Assembly (NCBI RefSeq): GCF_001424545.1
Contig: NZ_LMQL01000008.1
Coordinates: forward strand, 186,001-250,000
Origin: Ramlibacter sp. Leaf400
Lineage (GTDB): Bacteria > Pseudomonadota > Gammaproteobacteria > Burkholderiales > Burkholderiaceae_C
Direction: 5' to 3'
Length of the DNA stretch: 64,000 nt
Part shown: in pieces, positions 1 to 12,204 of the stretch
How the letters are laid out: every line of letters begins with the position of its first letter
Position numbering within the stretch: the first letter of the stretch is position 1
Translations under genes and position numbers: made by a program
Notes under the pieces: model-generated
The model's database searches: none
Seen by the model: the letters and a program-made list of their open reading frames with translations, nothing else
Told to the model about the DNA's origin: nothing

Positions 1-3443
<3,443 letters not shown>

Positions 3444-3485
3444 GTTCAGCCTCTCCTCTTCTCTCTTAGTTTCTTGTTTAAAAGG

Positions 3486-3494
3486 TAGTAGTAG
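3486..3494 (-). other. DnaA-trio-like repeat (unwinding element)
   Basis: Plus strand reads TAGTAGTAG followed by TTAGG, so the minus strand carries CTA repeats and the opposite strand is a 3'-GAT-5' series. This matches the DnaA-trio motif on which DnaA is thought to assemble to open the duplex. It starts 22 bases from the DnaA box at 3517-3525, with a GC-rich cluster in between. Confidence 0.55.
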
Positions 3495-3516
3495 TTAGGT
3501 AAGGGACGTGCCGCTT

Positions 3517-3525
3517 TGTGGACAA
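3517..3525 (-). promoter_or_regulatory. DnaA box TTGTCCACA
   Basis: Minus-strand TTGTCCACA, eight of nine matches to TTATCCACA, next to the GC cluster and trio tract of the putative origin. Confidence 0.65.
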
Positions 3526-3635
3526 GCGCATTTTCCCCTTTTTCATCAAGCACTTGCCAGCGTTCGAAGGGTGTGGGCGGGGGTGCTTCCGAGCTGTCGC
3601 GCCAACAGGGACAACTCAGGCGTTCCGGCCGCCCC

Positions 3636-3644
3636 TGTGGACAA
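3636..3644 (-). promoter_or_regulatory. DnaA box TTGTCCACA
   Basis: Second minus-strand TTGTCCACA in the dnaA-dnaN gap, same sequence as the box at 3517-3525. Confidence 0.6.
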
Positions 3645-3691
3645 CTGCCGGGTTGTGCCGGAACGCTCCACAGGGTTGTTCGGGACCAGGT

Positions 3692-5104
3692 TCATCCCTT
3701 CAGCGTCTGTTCCAGCACGTGCAGCTGCTGGTTCAACTCGGTGACCGTCTGGCGCTCCGAGGCGATCTTGCGCACCGCATGCAGCACGGTGGTGTGGTCG
3801 CGGCCGCCGAACAGCTCGCCGATCTCCGGCAGGCTTTTCTGGGTCAGCTCCTTGGCCAGGTACATGGCGATCTGCCGCGGCCGGGCGATCGAGGCCGGCC
3901 GCTTCTTGGAGTACATGTCGGCGACCTTGATCTTGTAGTAGTCGGCCACCGTCTTCTGGATGTTCTCCACGCTGATCTGCCGGTTCTGGATGGACAGCAG
4001 GTCGCGCAGCGCCTCGCGGGCCAGCGCGATGGAGATTTCCTTCTGGTTGAACCGGCTGTAGGCCAGGATCTTGCGCAGCGCGCCTTCGAGCTCCCGGACG
4101 TTGGAGCGCACGTTCTTGGCGACGAAGAAGGCCACCTCCTCCGGCATCTCGGAGTTCTCGGAGCGGGCCTTGTTGATCAGGATGGCCACGCGCATCTCCA
4201 GCTCCGGCGGCTCGATGGCCACCGTCAGGCCGGAATCGAAGCGGGAGACCAGGCGCTCGTGGATGTCGGCCAGCCCCTTGGGGTAGGTGTCCGACGTCAT
4301 CACGATGTGGCTCTTCTTGGCCAGCAGGGCCTCGAAGGCGTTGAAGAACTCCTCCTGGGTGCGGTCCTTGTTGGCGAAGAACTGCACGTCATCGATGAGC
4401 AGCAGGTCCAGCGAGTGGTACTTGTCCTTGAACTCGTCGAACGTCTTGCGCTGGTAGGCCTTAACCACATCGGAGACGAATTGCTCCGCGTGGATGTAGA
4501 GAACTTTCGACCCCGGCCGGTCGGCCAGCAGTTTGTTGCCGACGGCGTGGACCAGGTGGGTTTTGCCCAGGCCGACGCCCCCATAGATGAAGAGCGGGTT
4601 GTAGAGCTGGCCGGGCGTGCCGGACACGTGCATGGCGGCGGCGCGGGCCATCCGGTTGGCCGTTCCCTCGACCAGCGTGTCGAAGGTCAGGGCCGTGTTG
4701 AGGCGGTTCTTGAACAGGCCGGCGCCGTTGTCTTCGACCAGGTCGGCCGGTTCGGGCGTCGGGGGAATCTCCGGAGCCGTCGCCGCGATGTAAGGCTTGG
4801 CAGGGCTTTCACGCTGAGCGAGCGCTAACTCAAGCTGCACCGGTTGGCCGTAGAGCTTCTCCAGCGTGGCGGCGATGCGGCCGGCGTACTGGGCGCGGAC
4901 CCAGTCGAGCTTGAAGCGGTTGGCCACGAACAACGTGACCTTGGAGAAATCGTCCGTGACCCGGGCCACGAGGGGCTTGATCCAGGTGTTGAACTGCTGC
5001 TCGGGCAGCTCCTGCGCCAACTGGTCGACGCACGCCTGCCACAGCCCGCCTCCCCCGTTCATGGACGCGCCTGCGGCCAGGCTGTTGCCATACCCCTCGC
5101 TCAT
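3692..5104 (-). CDS. dnaA: Chromosomal replication initiator DnaA
   Basis: AAA+ initiator that binds DnaA boxes at oriC, melts the origin and loads helicase. At 470 residues it is a normal length. Domain I at the N-terminus ([24 protein letters not shown]) is the self-association and helicase-contact region. The central ATPase has Walker [11 protein letters not shown] and Walker [10 protein letters not shown]. The C-terminal helix-turn-helix with [15 protein letters not shown] is the DnaA-box-binding signature. The ATG at 5104 is preferred; the frame has no better upstream start. A DnaA box overlaps its promoter, indicating autorepression. It is the first gene of the minus-strand replication set. 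Confidence 0.99.
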   Translation of the reverse strand: MSEGYGNSLAAGASMNGGGGLWQACVDQLAQELPEQQFNTWIKPLVARVTDDFSKVTLFVANRFKLDWVRAQYAGRIAATLEKLYGQPVQLELALAQRESPAKPYIAATAPEIPPTPEPADLVEDNGAGLFKNRLNTALTFDTLVEGTANRMARAAAMHVSGTPGQLYNPLFIYGGVGLGKTHLVHAVGNKLLADRPGSKVLYIHAEQFVSDVVKAYQRKTFDEFKDKYHSLDLLLIDDVQFFANKDRTQEEFFNAFEALLAKKSHIVMTSDTYPKGLADIHERLVSRFDSGLTVAIEPPELEMRVAILINKARSENSEMPEEVAFFVAKNVRSNVRELEGALRKILAYSRFNQKEISIALAREALRDLLSIQNRQISVENIQKTVADYYKIKVADMYSKKRPASIARPRQIAMYLAKELTQKSLPEIGELFGGRDHTTVLHAVRKIASERQTVTELNQQLHVLEQTLKG

Positions 5105-5120
5105 CTCGGTTTGCCGCCTC

Positions 5121-5179
5121 TGTGGATAGTTGTCGTTTGCGGAAACGGCCCATTGTAGTTTATGAAGACGTTATCCACA
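5121..5179. promoter_or_regulatory. dnaA promoter with two DnaA boxes
   Basis: A perfect DnaA box TTATCCACA lies at 5171-5179 (plus) and a second, CTATCCACA, at 5121-5129 (minus). On the minus strand a TACAAT -10 element lies at 5152-5157. The position expected for the -35 overlaps the perfect DnaA box, so bound DnaA would block RNA polymerase. The boxes may also belong to the origin. Confidence 0.65.
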
Positions 5180-5234
5180 TCGGGTTTCCGCTATTGCAGA
5201 GCCGGGGCCCGGGGCCGTGCGGCTACCCCTTTTC

Positions 5235-5263
5235 TTGCCGGGGTCCTCGGATTGGCAGATAAT
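5235..5263 (+). promoter_or_regulatory. rpmH promoter
   Basis: TTGCCG (-35, 5235-5240), a 17-base spacer and GATAAT (-10, 5258-5263), followed by the GC-rich discriminator CGCGGGTTTTCC. A GC-rich discriminator is typical of stringently controlled ribosomal genes. The rpmH ATG is 29 bases further on. Confidence 0.6.
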
Positions 5264-5292
5264 CGCGGGTTTTCCCCGCACCGAGCAGAACC

Positions 5293-5427
5293 ATGAAACG
5301 CACCTACCAACCTTCCAAAGTGCGCCGCGCACGCACCCACGGCTTCCTGGTCCGCATGAAGACCCGCGGCGGCCGTGCCGTGATCAACGCGCGCCGTGCC
5401 AAGGGCCGCAAGCGCCTGGCCGTCTGA
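5293..5427 (+). CDS. rpmH: 50S ribosomal protein L34
   Basis: Small basic protein of the large ribosomal subunit. Its 44 residues are exactly the usual family length. The sequence starts [18 protein letters not shown] and ends [11 protein letters not shown], as expected for L34. The ATG at 5293 is the only sensible start. It is the first gene of the rpmH-rnpA-yidD-yidC-mnmE series that runs away from dnaA, and it has a recognisable promoter upstream. Confidence 0.99.
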   Translation: MKRTYQPSKVRRARTHGFLVRMKTRGGRAVINARRAKGRKRLAV

Positions 5428-5476
5428 AGCCCCGACCGGCGAGACGGGCGCGGCCGGCCTCGGCACGGTCAGGCAA

Positions 5477-5893
5477 GTGCAGCGGCTGAAGACCCGGGCG
5501 CAGTTCGAGGCCGTCATGGCCGGCGGCGCGACGGTGTCCCGCACCGAGCATTTCGCGCTGCACCGCGCCGGATTTCCGCCCCCCGTCGAACAAGGCTCCT
5601 CCACAGGGCCGGGATCCGAAAGATCCGCGGCCCTGTTTGCTGTTCAGGCGGAACCCTGGCTGGGCGCGATCGTTCCCAAGCGCTGGGCCCGACGCGCCGT
5701 CACCCGCAACGCCATCAAGCGCCAGATCTACACCGTGAGCCTGGATTTCGAAGCACGCCTGCCCGCCGCCGTCCACGTGGTGCGGCTGCGCGCTGGCTTC
5801 GACCGCACCCGGTTCCTCAGCGCCACCTCGCCCGAGCTCAAGCAGGCCGTGCGGGCGGAGCTCGAGCGCCTGTTCGCCGGGGCGCGGGCATGA
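5477..5893 (+). CDS. rnpA: Ribonuclease P protein component
   Basis: Basic protein subunit of RNase P, which helps the catalytic RNA trim the 5' ends of pre-tRNAs. The GTG at 5477 gives 138 residues beginning VQRLKTRAQFEAVMAGG, the usual N-terminus of beta-proteobacterial RnpA. An in-frame ATG at 5396 would add 27 residues inside rpmH and is less likely. The RNA-binding signature is WARRAVTRNAIKRQIY, with the conserved RNxxKR. Between the two strands of the fold there is a loop rich in Pro, Gly and Ser. The stop overlaps the yidD start (ATGA), indicating translational coupling. Confidence 0.95.
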   Translation: MQRLKTRAQFEAVMAGGATVSRTEHFALHRAGFPPPVEQGSSTGPGSERSAALFAVQAEPWLGAIVPKRWARRAVTRNAIKRQIYTVSLDFEARLPAAVHVVRLRAGFDRTRFLSATSPELKQAVRAELERLFAGARA

Positions 5894-6162
5894 TCCGCGC
5901 CGCCCTCATCGGCCTGGTGCGCGGCTACCGGCTGCTGCTGTCGCCCTGGCTGGGCTCGTCCTGCCGCTTCTTCCCCACCTGTTCGGCCTACGCGCTGGAC
6001 GCGCTGCAGCGGCATGGCGCCGCGGCCGGCAGCTACCTCACGGTGGCGCGCATCGCGCGCTGCCATCCCTGGTGCCACGGCGGCATCGACGAAGTGCCGG
6101 CCGAGCCGCCGGCGCTGTTCCGCCGCCTGGTCCCCACGCCTTCGCAGAAGAAGACTTCATGA
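5890..6162 (+). CDS. yidD: Membrane protein insertion efficiency factor YidD
   Basis: Small membrane-associated protein that assists YidC-dependent insertion of inner-membrane proteins. It has 90 residues with the complete family signature: RLLLSPWLGSSCRFFPTCS, the YALDALQRHG segment, then RIARCHPWCHGGIDEVP. The conserved cysteines are present. It overlaps rnpA by four bases at its start and yidC by four bases at its end. The short C-terminal tail (RRLVPTPSQKKTS) is variable in the family. Confidence 0.96.
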   Translation: MIRAALIGLVRGYRLLLSPWLGSSCRFFPTCSAYALDALQRHGAAAGSYLTVARIARCHPWCHGGIDEVPAEPPALFRRLVPTPSQKKTS

Positions 6163-7877
6163 ACGACATTCGCCGCACCATCCTCTGGGTGGTCTTCGGT
6201 TTCTCCCTGGTCCTGCTGTGGGACCAGTGGCAGGTGCACAACGGCCGCCAGGCCACGTTCTTCCCGCAGGCCAAGCCTGCGGCCACCGCGAAGGCGCCGC
6301 AGGGCCCGGCCAGCACGCCCGCGGCGGTGCCCACGCCGGCCGCGACCGCCCCCGCGGGGACGGCGGCCGTCCCGCCGGGCGGCGCACCCACGCCCGCCGC
6401 GCCCACGGCCACGCCGCGCGAGCGCTTCACGGTCACCACCGACCTGCTGCGTGTCACCTTCGACAGCGAAGGCGGCTCGATCGTGCGCACCGAATTCCTC
6501 AAGGTGCACGCCGACTCCACCACCGAGAAGGGCACCAGCACCTTCGTGCTGCTGGAGGAATCGCCCCAGCGCGTGTACGTGGCGCAGTCCGGCCTGATCG
6601 GCGGCGACTTCCCCAACCACAAGACCGTGATGACCGTCAGCGGCGAGCGTGAGCTCAAGTCCGGCGCCAACGAGGTCACGGTGCGCTTCGAATCGCCCGA
6701 GAAGAACGGCGTCAAGCTGGTCAAGGCCTACACCTTGAAGCGCGGCCAGTACGACGTGGCGGTGCGGCACGAGACCATCAACACCGGCAGCGCGCCGGTG
6801 GCGCCGCAGCTGTACCTGCAGCTGGTGCGCGACGGCAACCCGCTGCCCAACGAGTCGTCCTTCTATTCCACCTTCACCGGCCCGGCGGCCTTCACGGCCG
6901 AGCAGAAGTTCCAGAAGGTGGATTTCAGCGACATCGAGAAGAACAAGGTCGACATCCAGAAGGAGTCCACCACCGGCTACGTGGCCATGGTGCAGCACTA
7001 CTTCGCCAGCGCGTGGATCCTGCCCGATGGCATCAAGCGCGAGCTGTTCATGCGCAAGGTGGACAACAACCTGTACGCCACCGGCCTGATCGCGCCGCTG
7101 GAATCGGTCGCCCCGGGCGCCACCAAGGCGGTGGAAGCCAAGTTCTTCGCGGGCCCGCAGGCCGAGAAGATGCTCGAGCAGGTCGCCCCGGGCCTGGACC
7201 TGGTGAAGGACTACGGCTGGCTCACCATCCTGGCCAAGCCGCTCTACTGGCTGCTGGACAAGCTGCACTCGTTCATCGGCAACTGGGGCTGGTCGATCAT
7301 GGCGCTGGTGCTGGTGATCAAGATCGCCTTCTACTGGCTGCAGGCCAAGGGCTACGAGAGCATGGCCAAGATGAAGGCCATCAACCCGCGCGTGATGCAG
7401 ATGCGCGAGCGCTACAAGGACAACCCGCAGCAGATGCAGCAGGAGATGATGCGCATCTACCGCGAGGAGAAGGTCAACCCGCTGGGCGGCTGCTTCCCCA
7501 TCATGGTCCAGATCCCGGTGTTCATCGCGCTCTACTGGGTGCTGCTGGCCAGCGTGGAGATGCGCAACGCGCCCTGGATCGGCTGGATCCGCGACCTGTC
7601 CTCGCCCGATCCGTTCTTCATCCTGCCGGTGGTGATGGCGCTCACCACGCTGCTGCAGACCGCGCTCAACCCGGTGCCGCCGGACCCGATGCAGGCCAAG
7701 CTGATGTGGTACATGCCGCTGGCGTTCTCGGTCATGTTCTTCTTCTTCCCGGCCGGCCTGGTGCTTTACTGGATCACCAACAACGTGCTGTCGATCGCGC
7801 AGCAGTGGCTGATCAACACCCGCATGGGCGTGCCGCCGGAGTTCAACCTGCCGAAGTTCGGCAAGAAGGCGACCTGA
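6159..7877 (+). CDS. yidC: Membrane protein insertase YidC
   Basis: Inner-membrane insertase that works alone or with SecYEG to place proteins in the lipid bilayer. The 572 residues start MNDIRRTILWVVFGFSLVLL (first membrane anchor), continue with a Pro/Ala-rich stretch, then the periplasmic domain up to about residue 340. The conserved five-helix insertase core follows, with KLHSFIGNWGWSI, YKDNPQQMQQEMMRIYREEKVNPLGGC and a final helix before QWLINTRMG. The ATG at 6159 overlaps the yidD stop. A strong terminator lies 32 bases after the stop. Confidence 0.98.
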   Translation: MNDIRRTILWVVFGFSLVLLWDQWQVHNGRQATFFPQAKPAATAKAPQGPASTPAAVPTPAATAPAGTAAVPPGGAPTPAAPTATPRERFTVTTDLLRVTFDSEGGSIVRTEFLKVHADSTTEKGTSTFVLLEESPQRVYVAQSGLIGGDFPNHKTVMTVSGERELKSGANEVTVRFESPEKNGVKLVKAYTLKRGQYDVAVRHETINTGSAPVAPQLYLQLVRDGNPLPNESSFYSTFTGPAAFTAEQKFQKVDFSDIEKNKVDIQKESTTGYVAMVQHYFASAWILPDGIKRELFMRKVDNNLYATGLIAPLESVAPGATKAVEAKFFAGPQAEKMLEQVAPGLDLVKDYGWLTILAKPLYWLLDKLHSFIGNWGWSIMALVLVIKIAFYWLQAKGYESMAKMKAINPRVMQMRERYKDNPQQMQQEMMRIYREEKVNPLGGCFPIMVQIPVFIALYWVLLASVEMRNAPWIGWIRDLSSPDPFFILPVVMALTTLLQTALNPVPPDPMQAKLMWYMPLAFSVMFFFFPAGLVLYWITNNVLSIAQQWLINTRMGVPPEFNLPKFGKKAT

Positions 7878-7882
7878 TGGTC

Positions 7883-7903
7883 GTCCCCGCGGAGGCGGGG
7901 GAC
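7883..7903. repeat. GC-rich palindromic repeat (REP-like), copy 1
   Basis: Palindrome with arms GTCCCCGC and GCGGGGGAC around GGAG. It is related to the copies at 7954-7973 and 36030-36045 and sits directly after yidC. Confidence 0.5.
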
Positions 7904-7909
7904 CCAAGG

Positions 7910-7940
7910 AAAGGGCCGCGTGAGCGGCCCTTTCTGTTTT
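7910..7940 (+). terminator. Rho-independent terminator after yidC
   Basis: A 10-bp perfect stem (7910-7919 with 7924-7933, AAAGGGCCGC/GCGGCCCTTT), loop GTGA, followed by CTGTTTT. It separates the rpmH-yidC unit from mnmE. Confidence 0.85.
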
Positions 7941-7953
7941 GTGGAAGCCCTGG

Positions 7954-7973
7954 ATTCCCGCCGCCGCGGGAAT
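7954..7973. repeat. Palindromic repeat ATTCCC-N8-GGGAAT (dRS3/REP-like), copy 2
   Basis: ATTCCCGC, CGCC, GCGGGAAT: a perfect 8-bp inverted repeat followed by GACGG. It fits the ATTCCC-N8-GGGAAT pattern of short dispersed repeats known from Neisseria and similar elements common in Comamonadaceae intergenic DNA. Confidence 0.6.
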
Positions 7974-7993
7974 GACGGAAGAGAATCGCCACG

Positions 7994-9373
7994 ATGTTCG
8001 CCCGCGAAGACCAGCCCATCGCCGCCATCGCCACCGCCCCCGGGCGCGGCGCCGTGGGCATCGTGCGCGTCTCGGCGCGCTCGGTGCAGCCGGTGATCGA
8101 CGCCCTCTGCGGCCGGCCGCTGCGGCCGCGCGAGGCGACCTACCTGCCCTTTCGCGCCGCCGATGGGTCGCCGATCGACCAGGGCCTGGCGATCCATTTC
8201 CCTGCCCCGCATTCCTACACGGGCGAAGACGTGCTGGAGCTGCAGGCACACGGCGGGCCGGTGGTGCTGCAGCTGCTGCTGGCGCGCTGCCTGGAGGCCG
8301 GCGCCGCGATGGGCCTGCGCCTTGCAGAACCGGGCGAGTTCACTCGGCGCGCCTTCCTGAACGACAAGATCGACCTGGCCCAGGCCGAGGCCATCGCCGA
8401 CCTGATCGACGCCAGCACCGAGGCTGCCGCGCGAAGCGCCAGCCGCTCGCTGGCCGGCGAGTTCTCGCGTGAAGTCCACCAGCTGCGCGACGCGCTGGTG
8501 CACCTGCGCATGCTGGTGGAGGCCACGCTCGACTTCCCCGAGGAGGAGATCGACTTCCTGCGGCAGGCCGACGCGCAGGGCCAGCTCACCCGCCTGCAGG
8601 AAACGCTGGCCGCCGTGCTGCGGCGCGCGCGCCAGGGGGCGCTGCTGCGCGAGGGCATCAAGGTGGTGATCGCCGGCCAGCCCAATGCCGGCAAGAGCTC
8701 GCTGCTCAATGCGCTGGCCGGCGCGGAGCTGGCCATCGTCACGCCCATCCCCGGCACCACGCGCGACGTGGTCAGCCAGACCATCCAGATCGAGGGCGTG
8801 CCCGTGCACGTGGTCGACACGGCCGGCCTGCGCGAGAGCCAGGACGTGGTGGAGCGCATCGGCATCGAACGCGCCTGGGGCCAGATCGCGCAGGCCGACG
8901 CGGTGCTGTTCCTGCACGACCTGACCCGCGCGGGCGAGGCGGCCTACCAGGCCGCGGACGAAGTCCTTCAGCAGCAGCTGCGCGAGCGCGTGCCGGCGTC
9001 GCTGACGGTGCTGCAGCTGTGGAACAAGGCCGATGCGGTGGATACGGCGCAGGTGCCCGCCGAAGGCCTGCGCCTTTCGGCCCGCACCGGCGATGGCCTG
9101 CAGGACCTGCGCCGCCGCCTGCTCGAGCTGGCCGGCTGGCAGGCCACGTCCGAGGGCGTGTACATCGCGCGCGAACGCCACCTGCAGGCGCTGCGGCGGG
9201 TCGATGCGCACCTGGCCGAGGCCGACGCGCATCTGGCGGGCGAAGCGCCGGCGCTGGACCTGCTGGCCGAGGAGCTGCGCCTGGCGCAGAACGCGCTCAA
9301 CGAGATCACCGGCGAGTTCAGCGCGGACGACCTGCTCGGGGTGATCTTCTCGAGCTTCTGCATCGGGAAGTAA
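7994..9373 (+). CDS. mnmE: tRNA uridine-5-carboxymethylaminomethyl modification GTPase MnmE
   Basis: With MnmG, this GTPase installs the cmnm5 group on U34 of certain tRNAs. The 459 residues are normal length. The N-terminal tetrahydrofolate-binding domain covers about residues 1-120. The G domain starts near residue 227 with [14 protein letters not shown] (G1), then TPIPGTTRD (G2), DTAGLRES (G3) and NKAD (G4). The C-terminal CIGK motif, whose Cys is needed for modification, is intact. The ATG at 7994 begins [27 protein letters not shown], the standard N-terminus. It lies after the yidC terminator and the palindromic repeat, so it probably has its own promoter. Confidence 0.98.
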   Translation: MFAREDQPIAAIATAPGRGAVGIVRVSARSVQPVIDALCGRPLRPREATYLPFRAADGSPIDQGLAIHFPAPHSYTGEDVLELQAHGGPVVLQLLLARCLEAGAAMGLRLAEPGEFTRRAFLNDKIDLAQAEAIADLIDASTEAAARSASRSLAGEFSREVHQLRDALVHLRMLVEATLDFPEEEIDFLRQADAQGQLTRLQETLAAVLRRARQGALLREGIKVVIAGQPNAGKSSLLNALAGAELAIVTPIPGTTRDVVSQTIQIEGVPVHVVDTAGLRESQDVVERIGIERAWGQIAQADAVLFLHDLTRAGEAAYQAADEVLQQQLRERVPASLTVLQLWNKADAVDTAQVPAEGLRLSARTGDGLQDLRRRLLELAGWQATSEGVYIARERHLQALRRVDAHLAEADAHLAGEAPALDLLAEELRLAQNALNEITGEFSADDLLGVIFSSFCIGK

Positions 9374-9503
9374 CAGGCGGCCCGGCGCGACCGTTCCGGC
9401 GCCGGCGCCCACCGCGCGTCGTCCCGGCGCGGTCGCCCAACTCAACCGCTGGCTACACTGCCCCGGGAGTCGCCCATGGCCGGCGGTGCACGGAAAGGTG
9501 TTC

Positions 9504-10196
9504 ATGTCCCTGTTGAGTTGGTTGTCGCGCAAGCCGCAAGCGGCCGAGACGTCGCCGCCGAGTTCCCTGCTGAACTCCACCCGCCCGCCGCCGCTCGCGG
9601 CCGATCGCAAGTCGGAGCGCACCGCCCGCCGCGAACAGCTCTACGCCGTGGTGCGCGACGCGATGGTGAACGCCGGTGTGCTGTCCTCCGGCTACCGCTT
9701 CAAGGTGCTTTCGCTCGACGGCCGCGGCCGCCAATTCCTGGTGATGGTGGACCTGACCGGCGCGCCGGGTGGCGACACGGCGGCCCTGGCCCGCATCGAA
9801 ACCGCGATGGCCCAGGCCGCCAAGTCCCGGCACGACATCGTGGTGAAGGCGGTGTATTGGCGGGAGGCGCCCGCGGCTGGCGGCGCCCGGGTGGCCCCTG
9901 CGCCGTCTGCAACGGCCACCGCCGCCCCCCAACCGACCCGGTCGGGCCCGACCGGTGCCACGGCGCCGCGCGCCGGGACCAAGCCCACCCAGGCCGAGGC
10001 CGACCCGCTGCTCGCGCAGGAACTGGCCGCGTTCAAGCAGGCCTTGGCCACGGGCGGCGCCGACCGTCCGCGCGCCCGCGCGTTCGACGGCGCCGCCGTC
10101 CAGGGTCCGCAGAGCTACACGCTGCTCACCGGCTTCGAGGACACGGAACTGCGTCCGCCGGGCCTGAGCACGTCGCAGCACGGCGACCTGCGCTAG
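9504..10196 (+). CDS. Conserved hypothetical protein, low-complexity C-terminal half
   Basis: Not recognised beyond a general resemblance to unnamed Comamonadaceae proteins. It has 230 residues from the ATG at 9504 (GGAAAGG ribosome binding site 6-13 bases upstream). A GTG at 9486 would add six residues. It starts MSLLSWLSRKPQAAET, has a compact region at about 35-120 (QLYAVVRDAMVNAGVLSSGYRFKVLSLD...), then a Pro/Ala/Thr-rich linker and an acidic-amphipathic end (LLAQELAAFKQAL...). No signal peptide or membrane helix is seen. A TACACT -10-like element lies at 9454-9459. Its TAG is shared, on the opposite strand, with the stop of the antiporter gene (CTAG at 10193-10196). Confidence 0.75.
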   Translation: MSLLSWLSRKPQAAETSPPSSLLNSTRPPPLAADRKSERTARREQLYAVVRDAMVNAGVLSSGYRFKVLSLDGRGRQFLVMVDLTGAPGGDTAALARIETAMAQAAKSRHDIVVKAVYWREAPAAGGARVAPAPSATATAAPQPTRSGPTGATAPRAGTKPTQAEADPLLAQELAAFKQALATGGADRPRARAFDGAAVQGPQSYTLLTGFEDTELRPPGLSTSQHGDLR

Positions 10197-12181
10197 CCCG
10201 ACAGCAGCCGCTCTTCCGCGGTGGCCAGGTTCTCCGGCCGCCCCGACAGCACCAGCGTGTCGCCGCCGGCCAGCAGCGGATCGTCCTGGTCCACCGTTGC
10301 CGTCTTGCCGTCCGCGCGGCGCAGGCTGACCACGCGCACGCCCATCGCATGCAGCGCGAAGTGGCCCAGGTGCCGGCCGACCGAGCGCGCGCCCACCGGC
10401 AGGGTGAGCGTGGCCAGGCGCTCCTGCTGCAGCTCGTCCACCGTGTCGTCGTCGGCGCCGTGGAAGTAGCCGCGCAGCAGGTTGTAGCGGGCGTCGCGCT
10501 GGTCCTGCACGATGCGGATCACCCGGCGCATCGGCACGCCCACCAGGGCCAGCGCATGGCTGGCCAGCATCAGTGAACCTTCCAGCGCCTCGGGCACGAC
10601 TTCGGTGGCCCCCGCGGCCTGCAGCTTCTCCAGGTCGTGGTCGTCCTGCGTGCGCACGATCACCGGCACCTGCGGCGCGTGGGCGCGCACGTTGGCCAGC
10701 ACCTTGAGCGCGGCGGCCACGTCGAGGTAGGTGACGACCACGGCGCTGGCCCGTGCGAGGCCGGCGGCGATGAGCGACTGCAGCCGCGCCGCGTCGCCGA
10801 ACACCACCGAGTCGCCGGCGGCCGCGGCCTGCCGCACACGGTCCGGGTCCAGGTCCAGCGCCATGTAGGGGATGCCCTGCTGCTCCAGCACCCGCGCCAT
10901 GTTCTGGCCGCAGCGGCCGTAGCCGCAGATGATCACGTGGCGGTTGGCGTTGATCGAGCGGCGCGCGATGGTGGTCATCTGCAGCGACTGCTGCAGCCAT
11001 TCGCTGGCCACCAGCTTCATCACCACCCGGTTGCTGTACATGATGATGAAGGGCGTCGCCAGCATCGACAGCACCATGCTGGCCAGGATGGGGTTGAGCA
11101 TGGCCGGCGGCACCAGCGAGTTCTGGCCGGCCAGCGTCAGCAGCACGAAACCGAACTCGCCGGCCTGCGCCAGGTAGAGGCCGGTGCGCAGCGACACGCC
11201 GGCCGTGGCGCCCAGTTGCCAGGCCAGCAGCGTCACCAGCGCGAGCTTGAACAGCACCGGCACCACCAGCAGCACCAGCACCAGGACCCAGCGCTCGGCC
11301 ACCAGCCGCCAGTCGAGCATCATCCCGATGCTGATGAAGAACAGACCCAGCAGCACGTCGTGGAAGGGCCGGATGTCGGTCTCCACCTGGTGCTTGAATT
11401 CGGTCTCCGAGATCAGCATGCCGGCGATGAAGGCGCCCAGCGCCAGCGACAGGCCGGCGTGCTCGGTCATCCACGCCAGGCCCAGCGTGATCATCAGCAG
11501 GTTGAGGACGAAAAGCTCCTCGCTCTTGCGCCGCGCCACGATCGTCAGCCACCAGCGCATCAGCTTCTGCCCACCCATCAGCAGCAGCGCGATCAGGGCC
11601 GCGGCCTTCAGCGTGGCCACGCCGAGGGCCATCAGCATGGACTCGGGCTTGCTGCCCAGCGCGGGGATGATCACCAGCAGCGGCACCACCGCCAGGTCCT
11701 GGAACAGCAGCACGCCCACCACGCGCTTGCCGTGCTCGGACTCCAGCTCCAGCCGGTCGGCCATCAGCTTGACGACGATGGCGGTGCTGCTCATGGCCAG
11801 CGCGCCGGACAGGGCCAGCGCGGTCTGCCAGTTCATCCGCCAGAACTGCGGCAGCAGCTGGGAAAGCACCAGGCTGCCGGCGGTGCCGATGATGATCGTC
11901 AGCATCACCTGGAACAGGCCCAGCCCGAACACGTGGCCGCGCATGGCGCGCAGCTTGTGCAGGTTGAACTCCAGCCCGATGACGAACATCAGGAACACCA
12001 CGCCGAACTCGCCGAGGTAGCGCACCGCGCCGGAGTTCTCGCCCAGGGCCAGGGCGTTGGGACCGATCAGCACGCCCGCCACCAGGTAGCCCAGCATCGG
12101 GGGCAGCTTGAGCGAGCGGCAGGCCACCACCCCGAGCACGGCGGCCAGCAGGTACACCAGCGTCAGTTCAAGGGTGGACAT
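10193..12181 (-). CDS. Monovalent cation:proton antiporter (CPA2/Kef family) with RCK domain
   Basis: Inner-membrane K+/H+ or Na+/H+ antiporter of the KefB/KefC type. The 662 residues start at the ATG at 12181 (MSTLELTLVYLLAAVLGVVAC), directly in a membrane helix. About 12-13 hydrophobic segments fill residues 1-375, including PPMLGYLVAGVLIGPNAL. A Rossmann RCK/TrkA-N domain follows near residue 410 (HVIICGYGRCGQNMARVLEQ), then a TrkA-C domain (about 590-655, GVRVVSLRRADGKTATV). No Kef accessory subunit is adjacent, so glutathione gating is uncertain. It is divergent from kdsD with only 36 bases between. A very long open frame extends upstream of the ATG inside kdsD and is not used. Confidence 0.93.
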   Translation of the reverse strand: MSTLELTLVYLLAAVLGVVACRSLKLPPMLGYLVAGVLIGPNALALGENSGAVRYLGEFGVVFLMFVIGLEFNLHKLRAMRGHVFGLGLFQVMLTIIIGTAGSLVLSQLLPQFWRMNWQTALALSGALAMSSTAIVVKLMADRLELESEHGKRVVGVLLFQDLAVVPLLVIIPALGSKPESMLMALGVATLKAAALIALLLMGGQKLMRWWLTIVARRKSEELFVLNLLMITLGLAWMTEHAGLSLALGAFIAGMLISETEFKHQVETDIRPFHDVLLGLFFISIGMMLDWRLVAERWVLVLVLLVVPVLFKLALVTLLAWQLGATAGVSLRTGLYLAQAGEFGFVLLTLAGQNSLVPPAMLNPILASMVLSMLATPFIIMYSNRVVMKLVASEWLQQSLQMTTIARRSINANRHVIICGYGRCGQNMARVLEQQGIPYMALDLDPDRVRQAAAAGDSVVFGDAARLQSLIAAGLARASAVVVTYLDVAAALKVLANVRAHAPQVPVIVRTQDDHDLEKLQAAGATEVVPEALEGSLMLASHALALVGVPMRRVIRIVQDQRDARYNLLRGYFHGADDDTVDELQQERLATLTLPVGARSVGRHLGHFALHAMGVRVVSLRRADGKTATVDQDDPLLAGGDTLVLSGRPENLATAEERLLSG

Positions 12182-12204
12182 CCATCCGATGCTAACTGGA
12201 CACC

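Larger units (their letters stand above)
3444..3691. other. oriC: Putative chromosomal origin (oriC) between dnaA and dnaN
   Basis: This 248-base non-coding gap holds two TTGTCCACA DnaA boxes on the minus strand (3517-3525 and 3636-3644; one mismatch to TTATCCACA). On the minus strand the first box is followed by a GC cluster (3503-3516), then CTACTACTA (3486-3494), then an AT-rich stretch (3453-3485). Box, GC cluster, 3'-GAT trios and AT-rich DNA is the arrangement described for bacterial origin unwinding elements. Further DnaA boxes flank dnaA at 5121-5179, so the functional origin may include both sides. The call rests on motif layout and gene context. Confidence 0.7.

Noticed and set aside
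5396..5476. Longer rnpA start at the ATG at 5396
   Set aside because: Would overlap rpmH by 32 bases and add 27 residues not seen in the family; GTG at 5477 gives the standard N-terminus.
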